From Pelagibius sp. (GTDB lineage: Bacteria; Pseudomonadota; Alphaproteobacteria; Kiloniellales; Kiloniellaceae): a DNA stretch of 64,000 nucleotides. Below are positions 54,897-64,000 of this stretch, piece by piece (position 1 is the first letter of the stretch; every line of letters starts with the position of its first letter). The notes beneath the pieces were generated by a model. The model ran no database searches. It had not been told where the DNA came from and was given only the letters and a program-made list of their open reading frames with translations. A program made the translations under genes and the position numbers. The DNA is taken from the NCBI RefSeq assembly GCF_028289705.1, contig NZ_JANQOI010000090.1, positions 1-64,000 of the forward strand, written 5' to 3'.

Positions 54897-55261
54897 ACCG
54901 TACGCTCCGGATAGCAGATGCAATCCTCAAGCGCCGTCAGGAATCCCTGGGCGATGGTGGTCTCCGGGTCCATTTCGCGGAGAATCCGGCGCAGCACCGT
55001 GCTGCCTTCGGGAAAGCGGCGCATATGGGCGATGGTCTCTTTGGCCAGGCGCTCGCCCAGCGGCCAATCGTCCTCGTAGACGCCGCTGTCCTCAGGAACC
55101 TCCCAGTAACGCCAGCCCCCTTCCCCGTCATGGGTGACGGTGGGGAACTTCAGCCACTCCGCGTCCCACCAGTCGGCGGCCTTGGCGGCCTCCTCGACGG
55201 CGGTCTCGTTCTCCTGGCGGTAGTCGTCGAGGTCGAGGACCTTCTTCTGTGCAGCCATCAT
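54893..55261 (-). CDS. Conserved small hypothetical protein
   Basis: 122-aa acidic protein: VLDLDDYRQENETAVEEAAKAADWWDAEWLKFP, then WRYWEVPEDSGVYEDDWPLGERLA and a Cys pair near the end. AGGAGG 6 nt upstream of the double ATG is a good ribosome-binding site. No family recognised. Lies 42 bp after metH in the same direction. Confidence 0.72.
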   Translation of the reverse strand: MMAAQKKVLDLDDYRQENETAVEEAAKAADWWDAEWLKFPTVTHDGEGGWRYWEVPEDSGVYEDDWPLGERLAKETIAHMRRFPEGSTVLRRILREMDPETTIAQGFLTALEDCICYPERTV

Positions 55262-55303
55262 TCATGTCCTCCTTTCGTTTCGATCCGGGCGGCCGGTCGC
55301 CGA

Positions 55304-58300
55304 CTAGACCGAGAAGTACTTCGCCTGCGGGTGATGCAGGACGATTGCCGAAGTCGATTGCTCGGGGTGCAACTGGTGTTCGTCGGACAGCACGATGCCG
55401 ATCTCCCCGGCATCCAGCAGGTCCAACAGCTTCTCCTGGTCCTCCAGCTTGGGACAGGCCGGATAGCCGAAGGAATAGCGCGACCCGCGGTAGCCCTGAC
55501 CCAAAAGCGCGTCGCGGTCCCGGGCGTCCTCGTGCCCAAATCCGAGTTCCGCGCGCACCCGCTTGTGCAGGTATTCCGCCAAGGCCTCGGCCATCTCGAC
55601 GCCCAGTCCGTGTAGGTAGAGGTAGTCCTGGTACCGGTCGTCGTGGAACCACTCCCGCGCCACGTCCGAAGCGCGCTGGCCGACGGTGACGATCTGCAGG
55701 CCCAGAACGTCGCGCTGACCGCTCGAAAGGTCGCGCACGAAGTCGGCGATGCAGAGACCGCCGTTACGCCCCTGACGCGGAAGGGTGAAACGGGCCACTT
55801 CCCGGTCATGATCCTCGGGATCGAAGAGGATAACGTCGTTGCCCTCGGCATTGGCCGGCCAATAGCCATAGACCGCCTGTGGCAGCAGGATGTCCTGCTG
55901 CTTGCAGACGTCCAGCATTCGCTTCAGGGTCGGGCGCAGCTCCTTGCGCGCCCATTTCATGTAGTCCTCGAGGGAGCGGCCGTTCTTCCGGTAACCCCAC
56001 TGGAACTGATAGAGCATGCGGTCATTCAGGAAAGGCACCAGCGCGTCCAGCGGCACCCTCGCCAGCACCCGGGGACCCCAGAAGGGCGGCTGCGGGACCG
56101 AGACACCGTTGGCCAGCTCCTCACGCCGCAACCGGGTTTCCTCGAAATCGACCGGACGCTGGTCGGCGCGGGTCGCCTGCCCCAACACACGCTTGCCGTT
56201 CTTCGGCCGGTCGGCTTGCTTTTGTTGGCGTTCTTCGACGTGCGCGGCGAAGTTGCCGTTCACCACCTTGTCCATCAGGGAGAGGCCGTCGAAGGCATCG
56301 CGGGCATAGGCGACATGGCCGCTGCCGTAAGCCGCCGCGCAGTCGCTCTCCACGTAGTTCCGGGTGAGCGCGGCGCCGCCCAGCATCACCGGTACGGAGA
56401 CCGCGTCGCGGGTCATGCGCTCCAGGTTCTCGCGCATCACCACTGTCGATTTCACCAGCAGCCCGGACATACCCACCGCATCGGCCTCGTGCTCGACCAC
56501 GGCAGCCAGGATGTTGTCGATGGGCTGCTTGATGCCCAGGTTGACCACCTTGTAGCCGTTGTTGGTGAGGATGATGTCCACCAGGTTCTTGCCGATGTCG
56601 TGAACGTCACCCTTCACCGTCGCCAGGACGATGGTGCCTTTCTCCTGGCCGTCCACCTTTTCCATGTAGGGCTCCAGGAACCGCACGGCCGCCTTCATGG
56701 TCTCCGCCGACTGCAGAACGAAGGGCAGTTGCATTTTGCCGGCACCGAACAGCTCGCCCACCACCTTCATGCCGTCCAGAAGATGGATGTTGATGATGTC
56801 GAGGGGCGGATGCTTCTCCAGCGCCTCGCTCAAGTCTTCTTCAAGGCCCTGGCGGTCGCCGTCGATGATGCGGTCCTTCAGACGGGTCTCCACATCCTCG
56901 GCGCGGGCCTTCTTCTCCGTGGCGGCGGCACTGCGCCCTTCGAAGAGGGCGATGAAGGCCTGCAGCGGATCGTAACCGGGCTGCCGCCGGTCGAAGATCA
57001 GGTCCTCGGCGACCCGCACCTCTTCCTCGGGGATCTTGTGCAGCGGCATGATCTTGCTGACGTGGACAATGGCCGCCGTCAGACCCCGCTTGATGGCATG
57101 GTCGAGGAACACCGAGTTCAGCACATGGCGGGCCGCCGCGTTCAACCCGAAGGAGATGTTCGAGAGCCCGAGCAGGATCTGACAGTCGGGCAGTTCGCGG
57201 GCGATGCCCTCGATCGCGTCCAGTGTCCAGAGGCCGAGCTTGCGGTCGTCTTCGTTGCCGGTGCAAATGGTGAAGGTCAGGGGATCGATGATCAGATCGC
57301 CCGACGGCAAGCCGTAGCGCGTGCAGGCGAAGTCGTGCAGCCGCTTGGCGACCGCCACCTTCTGCTCGGCCTCCTTGGCCATACCCTCTTCATCGATGGT
57401 CAGCGCGATCACCGCCGAGCCGAATTGCCGCGCCAGTGCCAGGCGCTTGGCCGCCGGCTCCTCGCCGTCTTCGAAGTTGATGGAATTGAGGATCGGCTTG
57501 CCGCCGTAGAGCCGCATGGCGGATTCCAGAACCGGCAATTCGGTGGAATCGAACACCAGCGGCGCCGAGACGGAGCCGCGCATGCGGTTCACCACCTCGT
57601 TCATCTCCGCCACCTCGTCGCGGCCAACGAAGGCCGTGCAGACGTCGATGGTGTGAGAGCCTTCCTTCACCTGCTCGACCCCCATGGCCACGCAGGCGTC
57701 CCAGTCCCCGGCCTCCTGCAGCTGCCGGAAGCGCCGGCTGCCGTTGGCGTTGCAGCGCTCGCCAATGGAGAGATAGGCGTTCTCCTGGCGCAGCGAGACC
57801 TGGCTGTAGAGCGAGGCGACCGAGGGCACCCAGACGCTTTGGCGTTCTTTCGGGGGCGGGCGGTGGGCAGCCTTGCCCGCCTCCTCTGCGCGCCGCCGCA
57901 GCATCGCGTCGAGAGCCGCGATGTGTTCGGTGGTGGTGCCGCAGCAGCCGCCGATCAGGTTGACGCCGTCCTCGACGAGGAAGCGTTCCAGCCAGTCGGC
58001 GAGCTCCTGCGGCTGCAAGGGATAGCGGGTCTGCCCGTCCACCAGCTCCGGTAGGCCGGCATTGGGCTGGACCGAAACCGGGCCAGGCCAGTTGTCCGCC
58101 AGCCATTCCAGATGGGGCGCCATCTCCTGCGGGCCGGTAGCGCAGTTCAAGCCTATGATCGGCACGTCCAGGGCCGCGAGCACCGTCGCCGCCGCCGAGA
58201 CATCGGCGCCGACCAGCAGAGTGCCGGTGGTCTCCACCGTCACCTGCACCATGATCGGCAGGTCGACACAAGCGGCGAGGCGCGCCGCCTTTGCCCCATT

Positions 58301-58810
58301 GACTGCCGCCTTCACCTGCAGGGTGTCCTGACAGGTCTCGATGAGGATGGCATCCACGCCGCCGGCGATCAGGCCGCTGCATTGGGTGGTGAAGGCCGCT
58401 TCCAGGGAGTCGTAGTCGATATGGCCGAGCGATGGCAGCCGCGTTCCCGGCCCCACCGAGCCGAGCACGAAGCGCTGGCGACCGTCACCGGCAAAAAGCT
58501 CCGCCGCCTCCCGCGCGATCTCTGCGGCGCGGCGGTTGATCTCCTCGGCACGCTCGCTGAGATCGAATTCGCCGAGGGTGATGGGGGAGCCGCCGAAGGT
58601 GTTGGTCTCCACCATGTCGGCGCCGGCCGCGAAATAGCCGCGGTGAATCTCCCGCACCATGTCCGGCCGCGAGAGATTCAGAACCTCGGTACAGTTCTCC
58701 TGGCCCCAGAAGTCGTCTTCCAGGGACAGGTCCATGGCCTGCACACGGCTGCCCATGGCGCCGTCACAGAGCAGCACCTGCTGCGAAAGCTGTTCGAGCA
58801 GCTTGCTCAT
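55304..58810 (-). CDS. metH: Cobalamin-dependent methionine synthase
   Basis: 1168-aa full-length MetH: homocysteine domain (about 1-330; zinc Cys in GGCCGTT), pterin domain (about 355-615), B12 domain (about 650-880; KGDVHDIGKNLV with cobalt His) and SAM-activation domain (about 930-1168). Methylates homocysteine with methyl-tetrahydrofolate. Start at 58810 overlaps the metF stop, so metF and metH are coupled. The long upstream extension of the frame is antisense-type sequence. Confidence 0.97.
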   Translation of the reverse strand: MSKLLEQLSQQVLLCDGAMGSRVQAMDLSLEDDFWGQENCTEVLNLSRPDMVREIHRGYFAAGADMVETNTFGGSPITLGEFDLSERAEEINRRAAEIAREAAELFAGDGRQRFVLGSVGPGTRLPSLGHIDYDSLEAAFTTQCSGLIAGGVDAILIETCQDTLQVKAAVNGAKAARLAACVDLPIMVQVTVETTGTLLVGADVSAAATVLAALDVPIIGLNCATGPQEMAPHLEWLADNWPGPVSVQPNAGLPELVDGQTRYPLQPQELADWLERFLVEDGVNLIGGCCGTTTEHIAALDAMLRRRAEEAGKAAHRPPPKERQSVWVPSVASLYSQVSLRQENAYLSIGERCNANGSRRFRQLQEAGDWDACVAMGVEQVKEGSHTIDVCTAFVGRDEVAEMNEVVNRMRGSVSAPLVFDSTELPVLESAMRLYGGKPILNSINFEDGEEPAAKRLALARQFGSAVIALTIDEEGMAKEAEQKVAVAKRLHDFACTRYGLPSGDLIIDPLTFTICTGNEDDRKLGLWTLDAIEGIARELPDCQILLGLSNISFGLNAAARHVLNSVFLDHAIKRGLTAAIVHVSKIMPLHKIPEEEVRVAEDLIFDRRQPGYDPLQAFIALFEGRSAAATEKKARAEDVETRLKDRIIDGDRQGLEEDLSEALEKHPPLDIINIHLLDGMKVVGELFGAGKMQLPFVLQSAETMKAAVRFLEPYMEKVDGQEKGTIVLATVKGDVHDIGKNLVDIILTNNGYKVVNLGIKQPIDNILAAVVEHEADAVGMSGLLVKSTVVMRENLERMTRDAVSVPVMLGGAALTRNYVESDCAAAYGSGHVAYARDAFDGLSLMDKVVNGNFAAHVEERQQKQADRPKNGKRVLGQATRADQRPVDFEETRLRREELANGVSVPQPPFWGPRVLARVPLDALVPFLNDRMLYQFQWGYRKNGRSLEDYMKWARKELRPTLKRMLDVCKQQDILLPQAVYGYWPANAEGNDVILFDPEDHDREVARFTLPRQGRNGGLCIADFVRDLSSGQRDVLGLQIVTVGQRASDVAREWFHDDRYQDYLYLHGLGVEMAEALAEYLHKRVRAELGFGHEDARDRDALLGQGYRGSRYSFGYPACPKLEDQEKLLDLLDAGEIGIVLSDEHQLHPEQSTSAIVLHHPQAKYFSV

Positions 58811-59760
58811 CCCGCAGCCCTGGCAGCGACCGGCGCATGGCCATGCAGGTCGTTGGCCACAAATGCCTCGCACAGCAACAGGCGGCAGACGGCGGCCGTC
58901 AGATCCGCCCGGTTCAAGGTGTAGAAGTGGAAGTCCTCCACGCCCCGCGCCACCAGATAGCGGCAAAGGTCCGCCGCCACCGATACCGCCACGGGATCGC
59001 GGACTTCCGGCTGGTCCTGCACACCCTCGAAGAGCGCGCACAGCCAGGAGGGCACCGCAGCCTTGCAGGTCGCAGCGATCTCAAGCGTACGCTTGAAGTT
59101 CACGATGGGCAGGATGCCGGGAACGATAGGCGCCGTGATACCGGCTGCCCGCGCCCGGTCGACGAAACGCAGGAAGTCGTCGGGATCGAAGAAGAACTGG
59201 GTGATAGCGCGGGTCGCACCGGCATCCAGCTTGCGTTTCAGGTTGTCGAGGTCCGCGTCCGCGCTGCGTGCCTGGGGATGCACCTCCGGATAGGCCGCCA
59301 CGGAGATCTCGAAGTCGGCGACCTGCCGCAGGCCGGCGACCAGATCGGCAGCGAAGGCGTAACCCTCCGCATGCGGCGTGAAGTCGGGACTGTCCTTCGG
59401 CGGATCGCCACGCAGGGCCACGACGTGGCGCACACCATCGGCCCAATACCCTTCTGCGATGCGCTGGATCTCGGACTTGCTGGCCCCGACGCAGGTCAGA
59501 TGCGCCGCGGGCGCCAGGCTGGTCTCATCGAGAATGCGCCGCACGGCCCGCAGGGTTCTTTCCTGGGTCGTACCGCCGGCGCCATAGGTCACAGAGACGT
59601 AGGGCGGATCGAATTGCTCGAGCTCGCGAAGCGCGCGCCAGAACCGCTCCTCGGCCAAGGGCGAAGCCGGCGGAAAGAACTCGAATGAAAAGCGCAGTCC
59701 CGCCGCGGAGGGCATCGGCGTCGCGCGGGAAGGAAGCCTGTAGTCAAGTGCCTCGGGCAT
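58807..59760 (-). CDS. metF: Methylenetetrahydrofolate reductase
   Basis: 317-aa flavoprotein making 5-methyl-THF for MetH. FSFEFFPPAS at the N-terminus (catalytic Glu), VTYGAGGTT and LRGDPPKD motifs are typical. Overlaps metH by 4 bp and follows the regulator gene by 22 bp. Confidence 0.96.
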   Translation of the reverse strand: MPEALDYRLPSRATPMPSAAGLRFSFEFFPPASPLAEERFWRALRELEQFDPPYVSVTYGAGGTTQERTLRAVRRILDETSLAPAAHLTCVGASKSEIQRIAEGYWADGVRHVVALRGDPPKDSPDFTPHAEGYAFAADLVAGLRQVADFEISVAAYPEVHPQARSADADLDNLKRKLDAGATRAITQFFFDPDDFLRFVDRARAAGITAPIVPGILPIVNFKRTLEIAATCKAAVPSWLCALFEGVQDQPEVRDPVAVSVAADLCRYLVARGVEDFHFYTLNRADLTAAVCRLLLCEAFVANDLHGHAPVAARAAG

Positions 59761-59782
59761 GGTTGCTCTCCGTTTCGCCGAC

Positions 59783-60736
59783 CTAAGCCGCTGTCGCCCG
59801 GTCCTGCGCGCCGCCGCGGCGCGCCGACCAGATGGTAATCGTCAGAGGGTCTCCCTGAAGCTGCCGGCTCTCCGCCGGCTGCAATCCGGCCGCCTTCACC
59901 CAGGCCCGGATGCTCTTCTCATCGAAGCCGAGCCAGCGGTGTTCGTGTTCGTCGCGCAGGAAGTCGAGGGCATGGGCCTGGAAATCGACGATGAACAAAC
60001 GACCGCCGGGGCGCAGCACCCTGGCCGCCTCTTCGATGGCCTGACCCGGGCGCTCCGCGTAATGCAGGACCTGATGGATGGTTACGGCATCAAAGCTGCC
60101 GGCTGCGGCCGGCAGGTGATACATGTCGCCCTTGCGCACGACGCAGTTCCGCAGCCTTGCCCGTTCCAACTTCGAACGGGCAATCATCAGCATGTCCGGG
60201 GAAAGGTCGATACCGACAGCCCGCTCCACCTCGCCGGCCAAGACCTCCAACACCCGGCCTGTACCGGTGCCGACGTCGAGCAGATCAGACACCTTCTCGC
60301 GGGCAATGAGCTGGCGCAGCAATGCTTCGACTTTGTTGTCTTGCACATAGAGCGCACGAATCTCGTCCCAGCGCGCCGCCACCCGCTGAAAGTAATCTTC
60401 GGCGCGCTGGGCACGGTCTTTCATGATGGCCTCAAGCCTGCCGAGATCGCGCACCACCGTCGGGTCTTGGCCAGGTACTGAATCGACGAGGGTCTGAGCC
60501 AATCCTGCAGAGGCCGACTGCTGTGACAGCCGGTAGTAGACCCAGGTGCCTTCCCGATTGCGGTCCAGCAAACCGGCTTCGGTCAGCAGCTTCAAATGAC
60601 GTGAAATGCGGGGCTGGCTCTGTCCGAGAATCTGCACCAGGTCGGAGACCGTCAGGTCGCCGTGCGCACAGAGCACAAGCAACCTGAGCCGGGTCGGCTC
60701 GGCGGCGGCTTTCATGGCGGCCAGCAGGTGTTCCAT
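59783..60736 (-). CDS. sahR: ArsR-type regulator fused to a SAM-dependent methyltransferase (SahR-like)
   Basis: 317 aa. Residues about 1-95 are an ArsR winged HTH (DLVQILGQSQPRISRHLKLL); residues about 125-300 are a class I methyltransferase fold (LLDVGTGTGRVLEVLAG). This domain pair in front of metF-metH is the SahR type, which represses methionine-cycle genes and responds to S-adenosylhomocysteine. The operator-like repeat lies just upstream of the gene. Whether the methyltransferase domain is catalytic cannot be told. Confidence 0.85.
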   Translation of the reverse strand: MEHLLAAMKAAAEPTRLRLLVLCAHGDLTVSDLVQILGQSQPRISRHLKLLTEAGLLDRNREGTWVYYRLSQQSASAGLAQTLVDSVPGQDPTVVRDLGRLEAIMKDRAQRAEDYFQRVAARWDEIRALYVQDNKVEALLRQLIAREKVSDLLDVGTGTGRVLEVLAGEVERAVGIDLSPDMLMIARSKLERARLRNCVVRKGDMYHLPAAAGSFDAVTIHQVLHYAERPGQAIEEAARVLRPGGRLFIVDFQAHALDFLRDEHEHRWLGFDEKSIRAWVKAAGLQPAESRQLQGDPLTITIWSARRGGAQDRATAA

Positions 60737-60781
60737 TCACCCTTCCCCGGTTCTCGCGACGCTCGGCATCAAGATGCTATA

Positions 60782-60810
60782 ATAAAGATATAAAGATATC
60801 GTTATGTCAA
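60782..60810 (-). promoter_or_regulatory. Promoter/operator of sahR-metF-metH
   Basis: Minus-strand TTGACA (60810-60805) is followed by an AT-rich repeat: ATAAAGAT twice in tandem (60782-60797) and a mirrored ATCGTTAT (60798-60805). Together the units form an almost perfect 16-bp dyad (ATAAAGAT-ATCGTTAT). The placement between -35 and -10 fits repression by the neighbouring ArsR-type protein. Confidence 0.6.
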
Positions 60811-60948
60811 GGTGAGATTGAAAAAATCCAACGTTGCCGGGACATTGGGAGTACCGCCCTTGCCTCGCCTTGCGCCTCTTCTACCTCGCGCGGTCCTCGC
60901 GGTAGGGTGATTATGTATTGGTTAATCGCCCATCCCATATGATGAGCC

Positions 60949-61944
60949 ATGGACCAGATAAGCGACTCCCAGGGGAGCGAGCCCCGGATGAGCGAACCGC
61001 AGTGGCGACCGAAGATCGGCCTTGCGCTCGGTAGCGGCGTCGCACGCGGCTGGGCGCATCTGGGCGTGCTCCGCGCTCTCAACCGCTACGGCATCGAACC
61101 GGACGTGGTCGCGGGGACCTCCATCGGTGCCGTCGTCGGCGGGATCCACCTGGCCGGCAAGGCCGATGCCCTGGAGGCCTGGGCGCGCTCTCTTTCCAAA
61201 GTGCGCATGATCTCTTATCTCGATTTCCGGGTGCGCAACGGCGGCATGCTCGGCGGCCGACATCTCACCGATGCCATGCGCCGCGATCTGGGTGAAACCA
61301 GGATCGAAGATCTGACCACGCCCTTCGTTTCCGTCGCCACGGATCTGGTTACCGGCCACGAGGTCTGGTTGCGCAAGGGCGACTTGGTGGATGCGATGCG
61401 CATGTCGTTTTCGTTGCCTGGCATCTTCGAGCCCATGCAGCACGAACAGCGCTGGCTCGTCGACGGTGCTCTGGTCAATCCCGTTCCGGTTTCCGTCTGC
61501 CGCGCGCTCGGTGCGCAGATGGTGATCGCGGTCAATCTCAACGCCGATATCATCGGCAAGGAACGACGCGCCGGCGCGGCAATTCCAACGGTGGCCGGTT
61601 TCGATCTCTTGAGCGAACTGCAAGGCAGCGATGGCGCCGCGCCGAAATCGAGAATCAGCGCACTCGCCAATCGCATCTTCCGGCGCGAGCCGAGTCACCC
61701 GAGCATGTTCGGGGTCATGATCTCGGCTCTGGGAATCGTCCAAGACCGAATCTCCCGTTCGCGACTCGCCGGTGAGCCGCCCGACGTTCACATCACCCCG
61801 CGTCTGGGCAACGTCGGTCTCTTCGAATTCGACCGTGCCGACGAGATCATTGCCGAGGGTGAAGAGTCGGTCGAGCGGGTCGTCGAAGATCTGCACGACG
61901 CGATATCGATCTTCGGACGCGAACCCTACGACAACGGAAACTGA
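60949..61944 (+). CDS. Patatin-like phospholipase family protein
   Basis: 331-aa serine lipase-type hydrolase. Oxyanion motif LGSGVARGWAHLGVL, nucleophile GTSIGA (GxSxG) and catalytic DGALVNP are present. Similar to the RssA/YchK group. Start ATG 60949; ATG 60988 (MSEPQWRPKIG) is an alternative. It is divergent from sahR. Confidence 0.88.
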   Translation: MDQISDSQGSEPRMSEPQWRPKIGLALGSGVARGWAHLGVLRALNRYGIEPDVVAGTSIGAVVGGIHLAGKADALEAWARSLSKVRMISYLDFRVRNGGMLGGRHLTDAMRRDLGETRIEDLTTPFVSVATDLVTGHEVWLRKGDLVDAMRMSFSLPGIFEPMQHEQRWLVDGALVNPVPVSVCRALGAQMVIAVNLNADIIGKERRAGAAIPTVAGFDLLSELQGSDGAAPKSRISALANRIFRREPSHPSMFGVMISALGIVQDRISRSRLAGEPPDVHITPRLGNVGLFEFDRADEIIAEGEESVERVVEDLHDAISIFGREPYDNGN

Positions 61945-62160
61945 CGCCGGCGAAGCCTCTCTGTCAGAGGGCCTCACGCGGCGCTGCGCGCAGCCGTCCC
62001 GCGACAGGGAACAGTATCAACGCAGGGCGCGTTGCATCACGGTGATCATTGCAAAAGGAAACGGGGATCCCACTTTCTGGGATCGCCGTCCATGACCATA
62101 ACTCTTACTGGCTTGGTGAGCGGAGGCGGCGGACCGCCGTCTCGGCGCGAGGTTGTAAGG

Positions 62161-62547
62161 TTATGATTTCGCTGACTTTTTCGCAGCTTTCTTTCTGGCC
62201 GCAGGCTTCTTCTTGGCCGCGGCTTTGCGCACAGTCTTGCGAGCGGCAGGCTTCTTCTTTGCCGCTTTTTTCTTCGCGACTTTCTTCTTCGCCGCGGGCT
62301 TGCGAGCGGCAGACTTCTTGACTGCCTTTTTCTTCGCGGCCTTCTTCTTGGCCGCGGGCCTACGGGCAGCCGTCTTCTTGGCTACCTTCTTCTTAGCTAC
62401 CTTCCTCTTTGCGGTGGTCTTGCGCGCCGTGGTCTTGCGCGCAGCCTTCTTCGCGGTCTTCTTCGCAGTCGCCTTCTTGGCGGCCGCACGTTTCGCCGGC
62501 GACTTCTTCTTCGCAGCCGGCTTCCTAGCAGTCTTGGTAGTTGCCAA
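62161..62547 (-). CDS. Lys/Ala-rich histone H1-like protein
   Basis: 128-aa protein composed almost only of K, A, R, T and P with repeats such as AAKKKPAARK, KKAAKK and KVAKKK, like the AlgP/histone H1 C-terminal type proteins of bacteria. Likely binds DNA and condenses the nucleoid. The start is TTG: GGGG lies about 9 nt upstream and no in-frame ATG precedes. Convergent with the patatin-like gene across a 216-bp region that holds a small hairpin (62066-62084). Confidence 0.8.
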   Translation of the reverse strand: MATTKTARKPAAKKKSPAKRAAAKKATAKKTAKKAARKTTARKTTAKRKVAKKKVAKKTAARRPAAKKKAAKKKAVKKSAARKPAAKKKVAKKKAAKKKPAARKTVRKAAAKKKPAARKKAAKKSAKS

Positions 62548-63020
62548 TTGTCTATTCCCCTAACGTCAGAACGAATCCGGTGATGCCACCCCGCGCGGCG
62601 AATTGTGCCTCTTTGCTCAAGCAGTGACAAGAAAAGACAGACAACATCGAAGCTACAGCCTGCAAAAAACTTGACGCGCGGTGATGAAGTGAATGGGCAA
62701 GTTGCGGCGGTGATCTTGTCAAGCCTGCTTGCGCTGCTCGATCTATGACAAACAGCGATGACGAATACAGCGCTAGCAACGTCGTCGGCGACGATGCACC
62801 TGATCCGGTTTCGAGTCGCCACCGCCTGTACCGACACGAAGATGAGGATCGTAGTGTTGCTTCATAGGCGATCATGCAGCGCGACGGTATGTCGATGGCA
62901 ACAGCGTTCGCCGAGGGACACCAAAGCCGGCGATCGAAGATCTTCGACGAGACGACGAGGTGCGGCCAACACAAAGGCGACACAGCATCGCGCGAGGCCT
63001 CGCTTCTATAGTCGTCCCTC
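62548..63020. other. Intergenic region without a recognisable gene
   Basis: About 470 bp with somewhat lower G+C than its flanks, between the histone-like and DUF481 genes, which are divergent. Short open frames here have poor composition and no homology character. A TATAGT hexamer (63007-63012) just before the DUF481 start could be a -10 element, but a matching -35 is not clear. Confidence 0.6.
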
Positions 63021-64000
63021 ATGTTGCGGTCTCTGCAAAGCCAAACGATCGCGCTGCTGCTTCTCACCGGACTGAGCGTCTCCGCCATGCCGGCGAAGGC
63101 GTCGCAAGCCAACATGCCGGAAGACCTTCGCAGAGCGATTGCGGCCGCCGCAACGGCTGCGGAGATCGATCACTTCAGGCAGACACTGCGCAATGCCATC
63201 GCCACAGCACCGCAACACAAGCTGCCGATCCTTCTGCACGCCATCGAACTTCGCCCCGACTGGGCGGCCGAGCTGCTTCTCGCAGCGCTTTTCGATCCTC
63301 CGCTGAGAGGACAGGGTCCTCCGGAAACGCCCCTTGAAGGCGCGCCGCGGGCCCCGCAGCGCGGTCAGCATGCCCTCTCCCCTGCCCTCGTCGAGGCCCC
63401 GCCGGATGAGGCACCGGATCCGGTCCCCTGGTACGGAAGCCTCGAGCTCGGCGGCGTCGCGCGCAGCGGAAACACTGAGAACCTCGGCATTTCTGCCGGG
63501 GCTGAGTTGACTTACGAGGAGGCCCCCTGGACGCACAAGGCCAGCGCCGCGCTCGATTACCTTCGCACCAGGAGCGACACCGAAGCCCAATCCTTAGAGG
63601 CCGAGTACGAGATCAACTACGAGCTGACGGAGCGCAGCTTTCTCTTCGGCCTGACTCACTTTCAGAACGACCGCTTCAGTGGCTTCGACTACGAGATCAC
63701 CTCTTCGGCAGGGCTCGGCGTCAAGCTGATCGCAGGCGTGTCGATGACCTGGACCCTGGCAGCCGGCCCGAGCCTGCGCGTCTTTCGCCGCGAAGACAAA
63801 GACCGCAGCGAGACGACGCCGGGCGCCCGCGTCAACAACGACGTCGCCTGGCAGGTCTCGGATACAGCGACCTTGGCCAACGAAACCGAGATTCGTCTCG
63901 ACAGCGAGCGAAGCGAGGTGGAGAACGAAGCGAGTCTGACATTGAAGATCATAGAGAGCCTCGCCGGAAAGTTCTCTTTCACGGCGAACTATCGCAGCCC
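63021..64000 (+). CDS. DUF481 (YdiY-like) outer-membrane protein, 3' end outside window
   Basis: At least 326 codons, open to the window edge. It begins MLRSLQSQTIALLLLTGLSVSAMPAKAS, a signal peptide with probable cleavage near AKA. After a Pro-rich stretch, VPWYGSLELGGVARSGNTEN opens a DUF481 beta-barrel with alternating amphipathic strands (AELTYEEAPWTHKASAALDYL, EYEINYELTERSFLFG). These proteins are salt-inducible or small outer-membrane barrels of unclear cargo. It was identified by reading the plus strand directly because the reading frame has no stop in the window. Confidence 0.82.
   Translation, partial: MLRSLQSQTIALLLLTGLSVSAMPAKASQANMPEDLRRAIAAAATAAEIDHFRQTLRNAIATAPQHKLPILLHAIELRPDWAAELLLAALFDPPLRGQGPPETPLEGAPRAPQRGQHALSPALVEAPPDEAPDPVPWYGSLELGGVARSGNTENLGISAGAELTYEEAPWTHKASAALDYLRTRSDTEAQSLEAEYEINYELTERSFLFGLTHFQNDRFSGFDYEITSSAGLGVKLIAGVSMTWTLAAGPSLRVFRREDKDRSETTPGARVNNDVAWQVSDTATLANETEIRLDSERSEVENEASLTLKIIESLAGKFSFTANYRS

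Noticed and set aside
60737..60948. SAM or SAH riboswitch ahead of sahR-metF-metH
   Set aside because: No conserved stem layout could be drawn; the AT-rich direct repeats fit a protein operator better.
62552..63115. 187-codon minus-strand open frame before the DUF481 gene
   Set aside because: Poor composition and overlaps the DUF481 signal peptide on the other strand.

Overview
The window is high-GC, gene-dense DNA of an alphaproteobacterium, most likely of the Rhodospirillales/Kiloniellales type. This rests on gene order and families (PopZ, a SahR-type ArsR-methyltransferase ahead of metF-metH, the dgt-argS-SPOR-nagZ-M50-scpA-scpB-tatABC-serS-surE-pcm series), not on a database search. No rRNA, CRISPR array, transposase or prophage was seen. 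Several proteins carry long acidic low-complexity segments (TatC tail, ScpB tail, PopZ linker), which would fit a marine or salt-adapted host; that is inference.

Layout. 1-13542 (minus strand) is a conserved housekeeping series: dgt, argS, a SPOR protein, nagZ, an M50 protease, scpA and scpB, many with overlapping start/stop codons, then a lone FbpC-like ABC ATPase, tatABC, serS, surE, pcm and the first codons of a probable M23 peptidase. 13663-19639 is a stress/ion-transport cassette: a tandem universal stress protein facing a 68-69-aa MerR-like DNA-binding protein, a P2-type cation ATPase and a Kef-type antiporter. The 200-bp divergent region contains an FNR/FixK-like box flanked by 10-bp-phased short repeats; it is the most interesting regulatory region here. 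19738-21696 resumes housekeeping with erpA, xth and a rhomboid protease.

21704-33173 (minus strand) carries a PilZ protein, an M81 peptidase, ilvD, bioY, a DUF6314-like protein, valS, popZ with a very long Pro-Glu repeat, a TolC-type outer-membrane protein and a degenerate isoaspartyl-methyltransferase homologue. 33396-35082 holds tRNA-Cys, tRNA-Asn and a PAS-domain gene. 35088-38852 is a four-gene run: kynureninase-like enzyme, tryptophan 2,3-dioxygenase, an Asp-box beta-propeller and a MoaD/ThiS ubiquitin-fold protein ending in Gly-Gly. A palindromic intergenic repeat separates it from the dTDP-rhamnose genes (rmlA, rmlD, rmlB, rmlC).

42733-45870 is a TRAP transporter (DctM, DctQ, DctP). 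Then come a small hypothetical protein, a copper ATPase with a CueR-type operator, gamma-glutamyltransferase with an RraA-like protein, a PhoD-like phosphatase, a GNAT protein and an MFS transporter. 55304-60736 is the methionine-cycle operon sahR-metF-metH with an AT-rich operator-like repeat. The window ends with a patatin-like protein, a Lys/Ala-rich histone H1-like protein and the start of a DUF481 outer-membrane protein that runs off the right edge.
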